Part shown: positions 26,866 through 38,850 of the stretch, in pieces
Position numbering within the stretch: the stretch's first letter is position 1
Layout of the letters: each line of letters opens with the position of its first letter
Source of the DNA: Petrolisthes cinctipes
Taxonomy: Eukaryota; Arthropoda; Malacostraca; Decapoda; Porcellanidae
Assembly: GCA_033782935.1 (NCBI GenBank)
Contig: JAWQEG010000287.1
Location: 186,001 to 250,000 of the forward strand
Length of the DNA: 64,000 bases
Direction: 5' to 3'
The notes under the pieces: generated by a model
What the model was told of the DNA's origin: nothing
What the model saw: only the letters and a program-made list of their open reading frames with translations
Databases searched by the model: none
Translations under genes and position numbers: made by a program

Positions 26866-29800
26866 ATCCTCTGTACCCTGTTATATCCCAAATTCTGGCT
26901 CAAAACCCCCGAAAATTCGATATTTTTTGGTCCCAGAAGCGATCTGTACATACCTACTCAGTGCTAGAATATTTTCAAATTATACGCCCAAAACATACTA
27001 AAAATCGATATTTTGGGTGCCAAAGTCGATATGTGCATGCATCTTCTGTACCCGTTTATATCTCAAATTCAGACTCAAAACACCCGAAAATTCGATAATT
27101 TTGGGTCCCAAAAGCAATGTGTACATGCATACTCCGTGTTAGAGTATTTTCAAAATACAGGCCTAAAACATGCTGAAAATCGATATTTTAGCTGCCCAAA
27201 GTCAATATGTGTATGCATCTTCTGTACCCGTCTATATCCCAAATTCAGGTTCAAAACACTCGAAAATTCGATATTTTTGGGTCCCAGAAGCAATCTGTAC
27301 ATGCCTACTTCTTGCTAGAATGTTTTCAAGATACAGACCCAAAACATGCTCAAAATCGATATTTTAGGTGCAAAAAGTCGAAATGTGCATGCATCTTCTG
27401 TACCCGTTTAAATCTCAAATTCAGGCTCAAAACACCCGAAAATTCGATATTTTTGCGTCGCCGAAGCGATCTGTACATGCCTACTCCGTGTTAGAGTATT
27501 TTCAAAATACAGGCCCAAAACATGCTCAAAATCGATATTTTAGGTGCCCAAAGTCGATATGTGCATGCATCTTCTGTATCCTTCTATATCCCAAATTCAG
27601 GTTCAAAACACCCGAAAATTCGATAATTTTGGGTCCCAGAAGCGATCTGTACATGTCTACTCCTTGCTAGATTTTTTTCAAAATACAGACCCAAAACATT
27701 CTAAAAATCGATATTTAAAGTGCAAAAAGCCGATATGTGCATGCATCTTCTGTACCCGTTTATATCTCAAATTCAGACTCAAAACTCCGAAAATTCGATA
27801 TTTTTGGGTCCCTTAAGCGATCTGCAGATGCCTACTCAGTGCTAGAATGTTTTTAAAATACAGGCTTAAAACATGCTATAAATCGATATTTTAGGTGTGA
27901 AAAGTCGATATGTGCATGCATCTTCTGTACCCGTTTAAATCTCAAATTCAGGCTCAAAACACCCAAAAAATCGATATTTTTGTGTCCCAAAAGCCATCTG
28001 TACATGTCTACACTGTGTTATAGTATTTTTAAAATACAGGCCCAAAACATGCTCAAAATCGATATTTTAGGTGTCCAAAGTCGATATGTGCATGCATCTT
28101 CTGTACCCGTTTATATCTCAAATTCAGGCTCAAAACACCCGAAAAGTCGATATATTTGGGTCCCAGAAGCGATCTGTACATGCCTACTCCGTGTTATTGT
28201 ATTTTCAAAATACAGGCCCAAAACATACTCAAAATCGATATTTTAGGTGCGCACAGTCGATATGTGCATGCATCTTATGTACCCGTTTATATCTCAAATT
28301 AAGGCTCAAAACACCCGAAAAGTCGATATTTTTGGGTCCCGGCTGCAAACTGTACATGCCTACTCCGTGTTAATGTATTTTCAAAATACAGGTCCAAAAC
28401 ATGCTGAAAATCGATATTTTAGGTGCCCAAAGTCGATATGTGCATGCATCTTCTGTATCCGTTCATATCTCAAATTCAGGCTCAGAACACCCTAAAATTC
28501 GATTTATTTGGGTTCCAGAAGCGATCTGTACGTGTCTACTCCGTGTTAGAGTATTTTAAAAATACAGGCCCAAAACATGCTCAAAATCGATATTTTGGGT
28601 GCCCAAAGTCGATATGTGCATGCATCTTCTGTACCCGTTTATATCTCAAATTCAGACTCAAAACACCCGAATATTCGATATTTTTGGGTCCCAAATGCAA
28701 TGTGTACGAGCATACTCCGTGTTAGAATATTTTCAAAATACAGGCCTAAAACATGCAGAAAATCGATATTTTAGCTGCCCAAAGTCAATATGTGTATGCA
28801 TCTTCTGTACCCGTCTATATCCCAAATTCAGGTTCAAAACACTCGAAAATTCGATATTTTTGGGTCCTAGAAGCAATCTGTACATGCCTACTTCTTGCTA
28901 GAATGTTTTCAAGATACATACCCAAAACATGCTCAAAATCGATATTTTGGGTGCCCAAAGTCGATACGTGCATGCATCTTCGGTATCTGTCTATATCCCA
29001 AATTCAGGTTCAAAACACCCGAAAATTCGATAATTTTGTGTCCCAGAAGCGATCTGTACATGCCTACTCCTTGCTTGAATTTTTTCAAAATACAGGCCCA
29101 AAACATACTCAAAATCGATATTTTAGGTGCCCAAAGTCGATATGTGCATGCATCTTATGTACCCGTTTATATCTCAAATTCAGGCTCAAAACACCCGAAA
29201 AGTCGATATTTTTGGGTCCCAGAAGCGATCTGTACATGCCTACTCAGTGCTAGAATATTTTCAAATTATACGCCCAAAACATACTAAAAATCGATATTTT
29301 GGGTGCCAAAGTCGATATGTGCATGCATCTTCTGTACCCGTTTATATCTCAAATTCAGGCTCAAAACACCTAAAAAATCAATATTTTTGTGTCCCAGAAG
29401 CAATCTGTACATGTCTACACCGTGTTTGAGTATTTTCAAAATACAGGCCCAAAACTTGCTCAAAATCGATATTTTAGGTGCCCGAAGTCGATATGTGCAT
29501 GCATCTTCTGTACCTGTTCATATCTCAAATTCAGGCTCAGAACAACCGAAAATTCGATTTATTTGGGTCCCAGAAGCGATCTGTACGTGTCTACTCCGTG
29601 TTAGAGTATTTTAAAAGTACAGGCCCAAAACATGCTCAAAATCGATATTTTGGGTGCAAAAGTCGATATGTGCATGCATCTTCTGTACCCGTTTATATCT
29701 CAAATTCAGACTCAAAACTCCCGAATATTCGATATTTTTGGGTCCCAAAAGCCATCTGTTCATGCATACTCCGTGTTAGAGTATTTTTAAAATACAAGCC

Positions 29801-30149
29801 TAAAACATTTTGTAAATCGATATTTTAGCTGCCCAAAGTCAATATGTGTATGCATCTTCTGTACCCGTCTATATCCCAAATTCTTGTTCAAAACACCAGA
29901 AAATTCGGTATTTTTGAGTCCCAGAAGCGACCTGTACATGCCTACTCCTTCCTAGAATGTTTTCAAGATACAGACCCAAAACATGCTTAAAATCGATATT
30001 TTAGGTGCAAAAAGTCGATATGTGCATGCATCTTCAGTACCCGTTTATATCTCAAATTCAGGCTCAAAACACCCAAAAAATCGATATTTTTGTGTCCCAG
30101 AAGCGATCTGTACATGTCTACACCGAGCTATAGTATTTTCAAAATACAG
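26866..30149. repeat. Mosaic satellite block with long-range copies
   Basis: About 19 monomers. The segment 27,170-27,450 matches 19,260-19,540 (offset 7,910), and 27,658 to about 28,230 matches 19,571 to about 20,140 (offset 8,087). The one-monomer difference between the two offsets shows an insertion or loss inside an otherwise colinear stretch. A monomer at about 28,340 has an unusual GGGTCCCGGCTGCAAACTG. The TTTATTTGGGT monomers near 28,500 and 29,558 link this block to 20.7 kb. Confidence 0.78.
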
Positions 30150-30782
30150 GCCCAAAACATGCTGAAAATCGATATTTTAGGTGCCCAAAGTCGATATGTG
30201 CATGCATCTTCTGTATCCGTTCATATCTCAAATTCAGGCTCAGAACACCCTAAAATTCGATTTATTTGGGTTCCAGAAGCGATCTGTACTTGTCTACTCC
30301 GTGTTAGAGTATTTTCAAAATACAGGCCCAAAACATGCTCAAAATCGATATTTTGGGTGCCCAAAGTCGATATGTGCATGCATCTTCTGTACCCGTTTAT
30401 ATCTCAAATTCTGATTCAAAACACCCGAATATTCGATATTTTGGGGTCCCAAAAGCAATGTGTACATGCATACTCCGTAATAGAATATTTTCTAAATACA
30501 GGCCTAAAACATGCAGAAAATCGATATTTTAGCTGCCCAAATTCAATATGTGTATGCATCTTCTGTACCCGTCTATATCCCAAATTCAGGTTCAAAACAC
30601 TCGAAAATTCGATATTTTTGGGTCCTAGAAGCAATCTGTACATGCCTACTTCTTGCTAGAATGTTTTTAAGATACAGACCCAAAACATGCTCAAAATCGA
30701 TATTTTAGGTGCAAAAAGTCGAAATGTGCATGCATCTTCTGTACCCGTTTATATCTCAAATTCAGGCTCAAAACACCCGAAA

Positions 30783-30799
30783 ATTCGATATTTTTGGGT
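30783..30799 (+). other. Degenerate CENP-B-box-like site
   Basis: Compared with the CENP-B core pattern NTTCGNNNNANNCGGGN, the satellite has ATTCGATATTTTTGGGT: TTCG and the final GGG are present, but the central A and the C before GGG are both T, so 7 of 9 core bases match. In half-unit B the TTCG is missing (AATCG). With two core mismatches binding is doubtful, and chance or shared base composition is a good alternative. Confidence 0.2.
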
Positions 30800-30873
30800 C
30801 CCCGAAGCGATCTGTACATGCCTACTCCGTGTTAGAGTATTTTCAAAATACAAGCCCAAAACATGCTCAAAAT
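30786..30873. repeat. Half-unit A of the monomer (88 bp)
   Basis: Begins at CGATATTTTTGGGTCCC. Aligned without gaps to the next 88 bases it agrees at about 59 of 88 consensus positions (67%). The best-kept parts are the start (CGATATTTT), the middle of the first third (CGAT, TGT, CATGC) and AAAT-CAGGC-CAAAACA near the end. This half carries the 15-bp dyad. Confidence 0.85.
30837..30851. other. 15-bp dyad in half-unit A
   Basis: GTATTTTCAAAATAC is a perfect inverted repeat with 7-base arms around one central base. It recurs in very many monomers. The central base varies (C, A or T, as in GTATTTTAAAAATAC and GTATTTTTAAAATAC) while the arms stay complementary. Another frequent subfamily (ATGTTTTCAAGATAC) breaks the arms. 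Dyads are a known trait of some centromeric satellites; any role here is inference. Confidence 0.6.
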
Positions 30874-30961
30874 CGATATTTTAGGTACCCAAAGTCGATA
30901 TGTGCATGCATCCTCTGTACCCGGTTATATCCCAAATTCTGGCTCAAAACCCCCGAAAATT
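30874..30961. repeat. Half-unit B of the monomer (88 bp)
   Basis: Begins at CGATATTTTAGG and runs into the next monomer, ending before the next CGATATTTTTGGG. This half carries the TGCATGCA palindrome and the CTGTACCCG segment. Since the two CGATAT landmarks are exactly 88 apart in both directions, the 176-bp unit must once have been a tandem of 88-bp units. Confidence 0.85.
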
Positions 30962-31029
30962 CGATATTTTTGGGTCCCAGAAGCGATCTGTACATGTCTA
31001 CACCGTGCTATCGTATTTTCAAAATACAG

Positions 31030-31744
31030 GCCCAAAACATGCTCAAAATCGATATTTTAGGTGCCCAAAGTCGATATGTGCATGCATTTTCTGTATCCGT
31101 TCATATCTCAAATTCAGGCTCAGAACACCCTAAAATTCGATTTATTTGGGTTCCAAAAGCGATCTGTACATGTCTACTCAGTGTTAGAGTATTTTAAAAA
31201 TACAGGCCCAAAACAAGCTCAAAATCGATATTTTGGGTGCCCAAAGTCGATATGTGCATTCATCTTCTGTACCCGTTTATATCTCAAATTCAGATTCAAA
31301 ACATCCGAATATTCGATATTTTTGGGTCCCAAAAGCAATGTGTACATGCATACTCCGTGTTAAAGTATTTTCAAAATACAGGCCTAAAACATGCTGAAAA
31401 TCGATATTTTAGCTGCCCAAAGTCAATATGTGTAGCATCTTCTGTACCCGTCTATATCCCAAATTCAGGTTCAAAACACTCGAAAATTCGATATTTTTGG
31501 GTCCTAGAAGCAATCTGTACATGCCTACTTCTTGCTAGAATGTTTTCAAGATACAGACCCAAAACATGCTCAAAATCGATATTTTAGGTGCAAAAAGTCG
31601 AAATGTGCATGCATCTTCTGTACCCGTTTATATCTCAAATTCAGGCTCAAAACACCCGAAAATTCGATATATTTGGGTCCCCGAAGCGATCTGTACATGC
31701 CTACTCCGTGTTAGAGTATTTTCAAAATACAGGCCCAAAACATG
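31030..31744. repeat. 5-monomer-offset duplicate, copy E2
   Basis: Partner of E1 at about +880 bp. It has a private 1-bp loss near 31,434 (GTGTAGCATC for GTGTATGCATC). Similarity to the E1 lineage fades after about 31,740. The interval 30,866-31,029 is one further monomer of the same satellite. Confidence 0.75.
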
Positions 31745-34700
31745 CTCAAAATCGATATTTTAGGTGCAAAAAGTCGATATGTGCATGCATCTTCGGTATC
31801 CGTCTATATCCCAAATTCAGGTTCAAAACACCCGAAAATTCGATAATTTTTTGTCCCAGAAGCGATCTGTACATGCCTACTCCTTGCTAGAATTTTTTCA
31901 AGATACAGACCCAAAACATGCTCAAAATCGATATTTTAGGTGCAAAAAGTCGATATGTGCATGCATCGTCTGTACCCGGTTATATCCCAATTTCGGGCTC
32001 AAAACACCCGAAAACTCGATATTTTTGGATCCCAGAAGCGATCTGTACGTGCCTACTCCGTGTTAGAGTATTTTCAAAATACAGGCCCAAAACATGCTCA
32101 AAATCGATATTTTAGGTGCAAAAAGTCGATATGGGCATGCATCTTCGGTATCCGTCTATATCCCAAATTCAGGTTCAAAACACCCAAAAAATCGATATTT
32201 TTGTGTCCCAGAAGCGATCTGTACATTTCCACACCGTGTTTGAGTATTTTCAAAATACAGGCCCAAAACATGCTCAAAATCGATATTTTAGGTGACCGAA
32301 GTCGATATGTGCATGCATATTCTGTACCTGTTCATATCTCAAATTCAGGCTCAGAACAACCGAAAATTCGATTTATTTGGGTCCCAGAAGCGATCTGTAC
32401 GTGTCTACTCCGTGTTAGAGTATTTTAAAAATACAGGCTCAAAACATGCTCAAAATTTTGGGTGCCCAAAGTCGATATGTGCATGCATCTTCTGTACCCG
32501 TTTATATTTCAAATTCAGACTCAAAACTCCCGAATATTCGATATTTTTGGGTCCCAAAAGCCATCTGTACATGCATACTCCGTGTTAGAGTATTTTTAAA
32601 ATACAAGCCTAAAACATGCTGTAAATCGATATTTTAGCTGCCTAAAGACAATATGTGTATGCATCTTCTGTACCCGTCTATATCCCAAATACAGGTTCAA
32701 AACACCCGAAAATTCGATATTTTTGGGTCCCAGAAGCGATCTGTACATGCCTACTCAGTGCTAGAATGTTTTTAAAATACAGGCTTAAAACATGCTATAA
32801 ATCGATATTTTAGGTGTGAAAAGTCGATATGTGCATGCATCTTCTGTACCCGTTTATATCTCAAATTCAGGCTCAAAACACCCAAAAAATCGATATTTTT
32901 GTGTCCCAGAAGCGATCTGTACATGCATACTCCGTGTTAGAGTATTTTCAAATTACAGGCCCAAAACATACTCAAAATCGATATTTTAGGTGCCCAAAGT
33001 CGATATGTGCATGCATTTTCTGTACCCGTTTATATCTCAAATTCAGGCTCAAAACACCCGAAAAGTCGATATTTTTGGGTCCCAGAAGCGATTTGTACAT
33101 GCCTACTCCGTATTAATGTATTTTCAAAATACAGGCCCAAAACATGCTGAAAATCTATATTTTAGGTGCCGAAAGTCAATATGTGTATGCATCTTCTGTA
33201 CCCGTCTATATCCCAAATTCAGGTTCAAAACACCAGAAAATTCGGTATTTTTGGGTCCCAGAAGCGACCTGTACATGCCTACTTCTTGCTAGAATGTTTT
33301 CAAGATACAGACCCAAAACATGCTCAAAATCGATATTTTAGGTGCAAAAAGTCGATATGTGCATGCATCTTCTGTACCCGTTTATATCTCAAATTCAGGC
33401 TCAAAACTCCCGAAAATTCGATATTTTTGGGTCACCAAAGCGATCTGTACATGCCTACTCCGTGTTAGAGTATTTTCAAAATACAGGCCCAAAACATGCT
33501 CAAAATCAATATTTAAGGTGCAAAAAGTCGATATGTGCATGCATCTTCGGTATCCGTCTATATCCCAAATTCAGGTTCAAAACACCAGAAAATTCGATAT
33601 TTTTGGGTCCCAGAAGCAATCTGTACATGCCTATTCCTTACTAGAATGTTTTCAAGATACAGACCCAAAACATGCTCACAATCTATATTTTAAGTGCAAA
33701 AAGTCGATATGTGCATGCATCTCCTGTACCCGTTTATATCTCAAATTAGGGCTCAAAACTCCGAAAATTCGATATTTTTTGGTCCCTTAAGCGATCTGCA
33801 CATGCCTACTCAGTACTAGAATGTTTTTAAAATACAGGCTTAAAACATGCTATAAATCGATATTTTAGGTGTGAAAAGTCGATATGTGCATGCATCTTCT
33901 GTACCCGTTTATATCCCTATTTCTGGCTCAAAACACCCGAAAATTCGATATTTTTGGGTCCCAGAAGCGATCTGTACATGCCTACTCAGTGCTAGAATAT
34001 TTTCAAATTATACGCACAAAACATACTAAAAATCGATATTTTGGGTGCCAAAGTCGATATGTGCACGCATCTTCTGTACCCGTTTATATCTCAAATCCAG
34101 GCTCAAAACACCCAAAAAATCGATATTTTTGTGTCCCAGAAGCGATCTGTACATGTCTACACCGTGTTTGAGTATTTTCAAAATACAGGCCCAAAACATG
34201 CTCAAAATCGATATTTTAGGTGCCCGAAGTCGATATGTGCATGCATCTTCTGTACCTGTTCATATCTCAAATTCAGGCTCAGAACAACCGAAAAATCGAT
34301 ATTTTTGTGTCCCAGAAGCGATCTGTATATGTCTACTCCGTGTTAGAGTATTTTAAAAAAACAGGATCAAAACATGCTCAAAATCGATATTTTGGGTGCC
34401 CAAAGTCGATATGTGCATGCATCTTCTCTACCCGTTTATATCTCAAATTCAGACTCAAAACACCCTAATATTCGATATTTTTGGGTCCCAAAAGCCATCT
34501 GTACATGCATACTCCGTGTTAGAGTATTTTTAAATTACAGGCCTAAAACATGCTGTAAATCGATATTTTAGCTGCCCAAAGTCAATATGTGTATGCATCT
34601 TCTGTACCCGTCTATATCCCAAATTCAGGTTCAAAACACTCGAAAATTCGATATTTTTGAGTTCCAAAAGCAATCTGTACATGCCTACTTCTTGCTAGAA

Positions 34701-35139
34701 AGTTTTCATGATATAGACCGAAAACATGCTCAAAATCGATGTTTTAGGTGCCCAAAGTCGATATGTGCATGCATCTTCTGTACCCGTTCATATCACAAAT
34801 TCAGGCTCAGATCACCCGAAAATACCATTTATTTGGGTCCCAGAAGCGATCTGTACGTGTCTACTCAGTGTTAGAGTATTTTAAAAATTCAGGCCCAAAT
34901 CATGCTCAAAATCGATATTTTGGGTGCCCAAAGTCGATATGTGTATGCATCTTCTGTACCCGTGTATATCCCTAATTCTGGTTCAAAACACCAGAAAATT
35001 CGATATTTTTGGGTCCCAGAAGCGATCTGTACATGCCTACTCCTTGCTAGAATGTTTTCAAGATACAGACCCAAAACATTCTCAAAATCGATATTTTAAG
35101 TGCAAAAAGTCTATATGTGCATGCATCTTCTGTACCTGT
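31745..35139. repeat. Mosaic satellite block
   Basis: About 19 monomers of mixed types with only short matches to distant parts of the array. One is 32,292-32,590, resembling 29,478-29,780 at offset 2,814. One monomer lacks the six bases CGATAT at about 32,455 (CTCAAAATTTTGGGTGCCC), so one of its two half-unit CGATAT landmarks is gone. No other element seen. Confidence 0.8.
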
Positions 35140-36745
35140 TTATATCTCAAATTCAGTCTCAAAACACCCGAAAATTCGATATTTTTGGGTCCCAGAAGCG
35201 ATCTGTACATGCCTACTACGTGTTAATGTATTTTCAAAATACAGCCCAAAACATGTTGAAAATCGATATTTTAGGTGCCCAAAGTCAATATGTGTATGCA
35301 TCTTCTGTACCCGTGTATATCCCTAATTCAGGTTCAAAACACCAGAAAATTCAATATTTTGGGGTCCCAGAAGCGATCTGTACATGCCTACTCCTTGCTA
35401 GAATGTTTTCAAGATACAGACCCAAAACATGCTCAAAATCGATATTTTAAGTGCAAAAAGTCGATATGTGCATGCATCTTCTGTACCCGTTTATATCTCA
35501 AATTCAGGCTCAAAACACCCGAAAATTCAATATTTTTGGGTCCCAGAAGCGATCTGTACGTGCATACTCCGTGTTAGAGTGTTTTTAAAATAGAGGCCCA
35601 AAACATGCTGTAAATCGATATTATAGCTGCCTAAAGTCAATATGTGTATGCATCTTCTGTACCCGTCTATATCCCAAATTCAGGTTCAAAACACTCGAAA
35701 ATTCGATATTTTTGGGTCCCAGAAGCAATCTGGACATGCCTACTTCTTGCTAGAAAGTTTTCAAGAAACAGAGCCAAAACATGCTCAAAATCAATATTTT
35801 AGGTGCAAAAAGTCGATATGTTCATGCATCTTCTGTACCCGTTTATATCTCAAATTCAGGCTCAAAACACCCAAAAAATCGATATTTTTGTGTCCCAGAA
35901 GCGATCTGTACATGTCTACACCGTGTTAGAGTATGTTCAAAATACAGGCCCAAAACATGCTCAAAATCGATATTTTAGGTTCCCAAAGTCGATATGTGCA
36001 TGCATCTTCTGTACCCGTTCATATCTCAAATTCAGGCTCAGAACACCCGAAAATTCGATTTATTTGGGTCCCAGAAGCGATCTGTACGTGTCTACTCCGT
36101 GTTAGAGTATTTTAAGAATAAAGGCCTAAAACATGCTCAAAATCGATATTTTGGGTGCCAAAAGTCGATATGTGCATGCATCTTCTGTACCCGTTTATAT
36201 CTCAAATTCAGAATCAAAACACCCGAATATTCGATGTTTTTGGGTCCCAAAAGCCATCTGTACATGCATACTCCGTGTTAGAGTATTTTCAAAATACAGG
36301 CCTAAAACATGCTGAAAATCGATATTTTAGGTGCCCGAAGTCAATATGTGTATGCATCTTCTGTACCCGTCTATATCTCAAATTCAGGTTCAAAACACTC
36401 GAAAATTCGATATTTTTGGGTCCCAGAAGCAATCTGTACATACCTACTTCTTGCTAGAATGTTTTCAAGATACACACCCAAAACATGCTAAAAATCGATA
36501 TTTTAGGTGCAAAAAGTCGATATGTGCATGCATCTTCTGTACCCGTTTATATCTCAAATTCAGGCTCAAAACACCCGAAAATTCCATATTTTTGGGTCCC
36601 TTAAGCGATCTGTACATGCATACTCAGTGCTAGAATGTTTTCAAAATATAGGCTCAAAACATGCTAAAAATCGATATTTTAGGTGTCCAAAGTCGATATG
36701 TGCATGCTTCTTCTGTACCCGTTTATATCTCAAATTCAGGCTCAA
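35140..36745. repeat. 3,694-bp-offset duplicate, copy F1
   Basis: About 1.6 kb repeated at 38,834-40,439 (21 monomers minus 2 bp). Shared private features: ATACAGCCCAAAACATGTTG near 35,240/38,934 (one base short), TATTATAGCTGCC near 35,619/39,313, AATCTGGACATGCC near 35,729/39,423 and TTAAGAATAAAGGCC near 36,110/39,804. Only a few base differences, for example CAGAGCC against CAGACCC near 35,770/39,464. Confidence 0.91.
35840..36720. repeat. 5-monomer tandem HOR, copy G1
   Basis: Five monomers, largely inside F1, repeated immediately downstream at an offset of 880-881 bp. The extra base arises near 37,095, where the second copy reads AGAATTAAAAACACCC and the first reads AGAATCAAAACACCC. The F2 segment to the right carries only one such 5-mer, so this tandem step is private to the F1 side. 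Confidence 0.9.
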
Positions 36746-37626
36746 AACACCCAAAAAATCGATATTTTTGTGTCCCAGAAGCGATCTGTACATGTCTACA
36801 CCGTGTTAGAGTATGTTCAAAATACAGGCCCAAAACATGCTCAAAATCGATATTTTAGGTGCCCAAAGTCGATATGTGCATGCATCTTCTGTACCCGTTC
36901 ATATCTCAAATTCAGGCTCAGAACACCCTAAAATTCGATTTATTTGGGTCCCAGAAGCGATCTGTACGTGTCTACTCCGTGTTAGAGTATTTTAAGAATA
37001 AAGGCCTAAAACATGCTCAAAATCGATATTTTGGGTGCCAAAAGTCGATATGTGCATGCATCTTCTGTACCCGTTTATATCTCAAATTCAGAATTAAAAA
37101 CACCCGAATATTCGATGTTTTTGGGTCCCAAAAGCCATCTGTACATGCATACTCCGTGTTAGAGTATTTTCAAAATACAGGCCTAAAACATGCTGAAAAT
37201 CGATATTTTAGGTGCCCGAAGTCAATATGTGTATGCATCTTCTGTACCCGTCTATATCTCAAATTCAGGTTCAAAACACTCGAAAATTCGATATTTTTGG
37301 GTCCCAGAAGCAATCTGTACATACCTACTTCTTGCTAGAATGTTTTCAAGATACACACCCAAAACATGCTAAAAATCGATATTTTAGGTGCAAAAAGTCG
37401 ATATGTGCATGCATCTTCTGTACCCGTTTATATCTCAAATTCAGGCTCAAAACACCCGAAAATTCCATATTTTTGGGTCCCTTAAGCGATCTGTACATGC
37501 ATACTCAGTGCTAGAATGTTTTCAAAATATAGGCTCAAAACATGCTAAAAATCGATATTTTAGGTGTCCAAAGTCGATATGTGCATGCTTCTTCTGTACC
37601 CGTTTATATCTCAAATTCAGGCTCAA
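36721..37626. repeat. 5-monomer tandem HOR, copy G2
   Basis: Second copy of the adjacent 5-monomer unit, near-identical by eye over about 900 bp. It also matches the right part of F2 at an offset of 2,813 bp (16 monomers minus 3). The following interval, 37,627-37,746, is ordinary satellite. Confidence 0.9.
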
Positions 37627-37746
37627 AACACCCGAAAATTCGATATTTTTGGGTCCCAAAAGCGATCTGTACATGTCTACTCCGTGTTAGAGTATTTTTA
37701 AAATACAGGCCCAAAACATACTAAAAATCGATATTTTAGGTGCCCA

Positions 37747-38850
37747 AAGTCGATATGTGCATGCATCTTCTGTACCCGTTTATATATCAAATTCAGGCTC
37801 AAAACACCTAAAATTCAATATTTTTGGGTCCCAGAAGCTATCTGTACATGCATACTCCGTGTTAGAGTGTTTTTAAAATAGAGACCCAAAACATGCTGTA
37901 AATCGATATTTTAGCTGCCAAAAGTCAATATGTGTATGCATCTTCTGTACCCGTCTATATCCCAAATTCAGGTTCAAAACACTCGAAAATTCGATATTTT
38001 TGGGTTCCAGAAGCAATCTGTACATGCCTACTTCTTGCTAGAATGTTTTCAAGATACACACCCAAAACATGCTCAAAATCGATATTTTAGGTGCAAAAAG
38101 TCGATATATGTATGCATCTTCTGTACCCGTTTATATCTCAAATTCAGTCTCAAAACTCCGAAAAATCGATATTTTTGTGTCCCAGAAGCGATCTGTACAT
38201 GTCTACACCGTGTTAGAGTATTTTCAAAATACAGGCCCAAAACATGCTCAAAATCGATATTTTAGGTGCCCAAAGTCGATATGTGCATGCATCTTCTGTA
38301 CCCGTTTATATCTCAAATTCAGTCTCAAAACACCCGAAAATTCGATATTTTTGGGTCCCAGAAGCGATCTGTAGATGCCTACTCCGTGTTAATGTATTTT
38401 CAAAATACAGGCCCAAAACATGCTGAAAATCGATATTTTAGCTGCCCAAAGTCAATATGTGTATGCATCTTCTGTACCCTTCTATATCCCAAAATCAGGT
38501 TCAAAACACTCGAAAATTCGATATTTTTGGGTCCCAGAAGCAATCTGTACATGCCTACTTCTTGCTAGAAAGTTTTCAAGTTACAGACCCAAAACATGCT
38601 GAAAATTGATATTTTAGGTGCACAAAGTCAATATGTGTATGCATTCTCTGTACCCGGTTATATCTCAAATTCAGGCTCAAAACACCCGAAAATTCAATTT
38701 TTTTGGGTCCCAGAAGCGATCTGTACATGCCTACTCAGTTTTAGAATGATTTCATAATAGAGGCTCAGAACATGCTAAAAATCGATATTTTGGGTGCCCA
38801 AAGTCGATATGTGCATGAATCTTCTGTACCCGTTTATATCTCAAATTCAG
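37747..38850. repeat. Three-copy segment, copy H1
   Basis: About 1.1 kb present in three places: here, at 40,560-41,486 (one monomer shorter) and at 42,317-43,420 (offset 4,570 bp). Shared markers are ACACCTAAAATTCAATATT, CAGAAGCTATCTG, the monomer with GTCGATATATGTATGC (missing in H2), GATCTGTAGATGCC near 38,372/42,942, and AGAATGATTTCATAATAGAGG near 38,745/43,315. Confidence 0.9.

Larger units (their letters stand above)
30150..30865. repeat. 5-monomer-offset duplicate, copy E1
   Basis: Four monomers that recur 880 bp (five monomers) further on. Shared features are the ACACCCTAAAATTCGATTT variant, the CAAATTCTGATTC/CAAATTCAGATTC type, AGCTGCCC with GTCAATATG, and a monomer with GTCGAAATGTGC. 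A related arrangement lies 1,758 bp (ten monomers) to the left near 28,577. Copies carry many single-base differences. Confidence 0.75.
30726..30901. repeat. Representative 176-bp monomer
   Basis: This copy differs from my eye-built consensus at three positions only, so it serves as a reference. Counting from GTGCATGC as base 1: CTGTACCCG at 14-22, CAGGCTCAAAACACCC at 38-53, TTCGATATTTTTGGGTCCC at 59-77, GCGATCTGTACATGCC at 82-97, CCGTGTTAG at 102-110, the 15-bp dyad at 112-126, AAAACATGCTC at 133-143, AATCGATATTTTAGG at 146-160. Phase 1 is an arbitrary choice. Confidence 0.9.
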
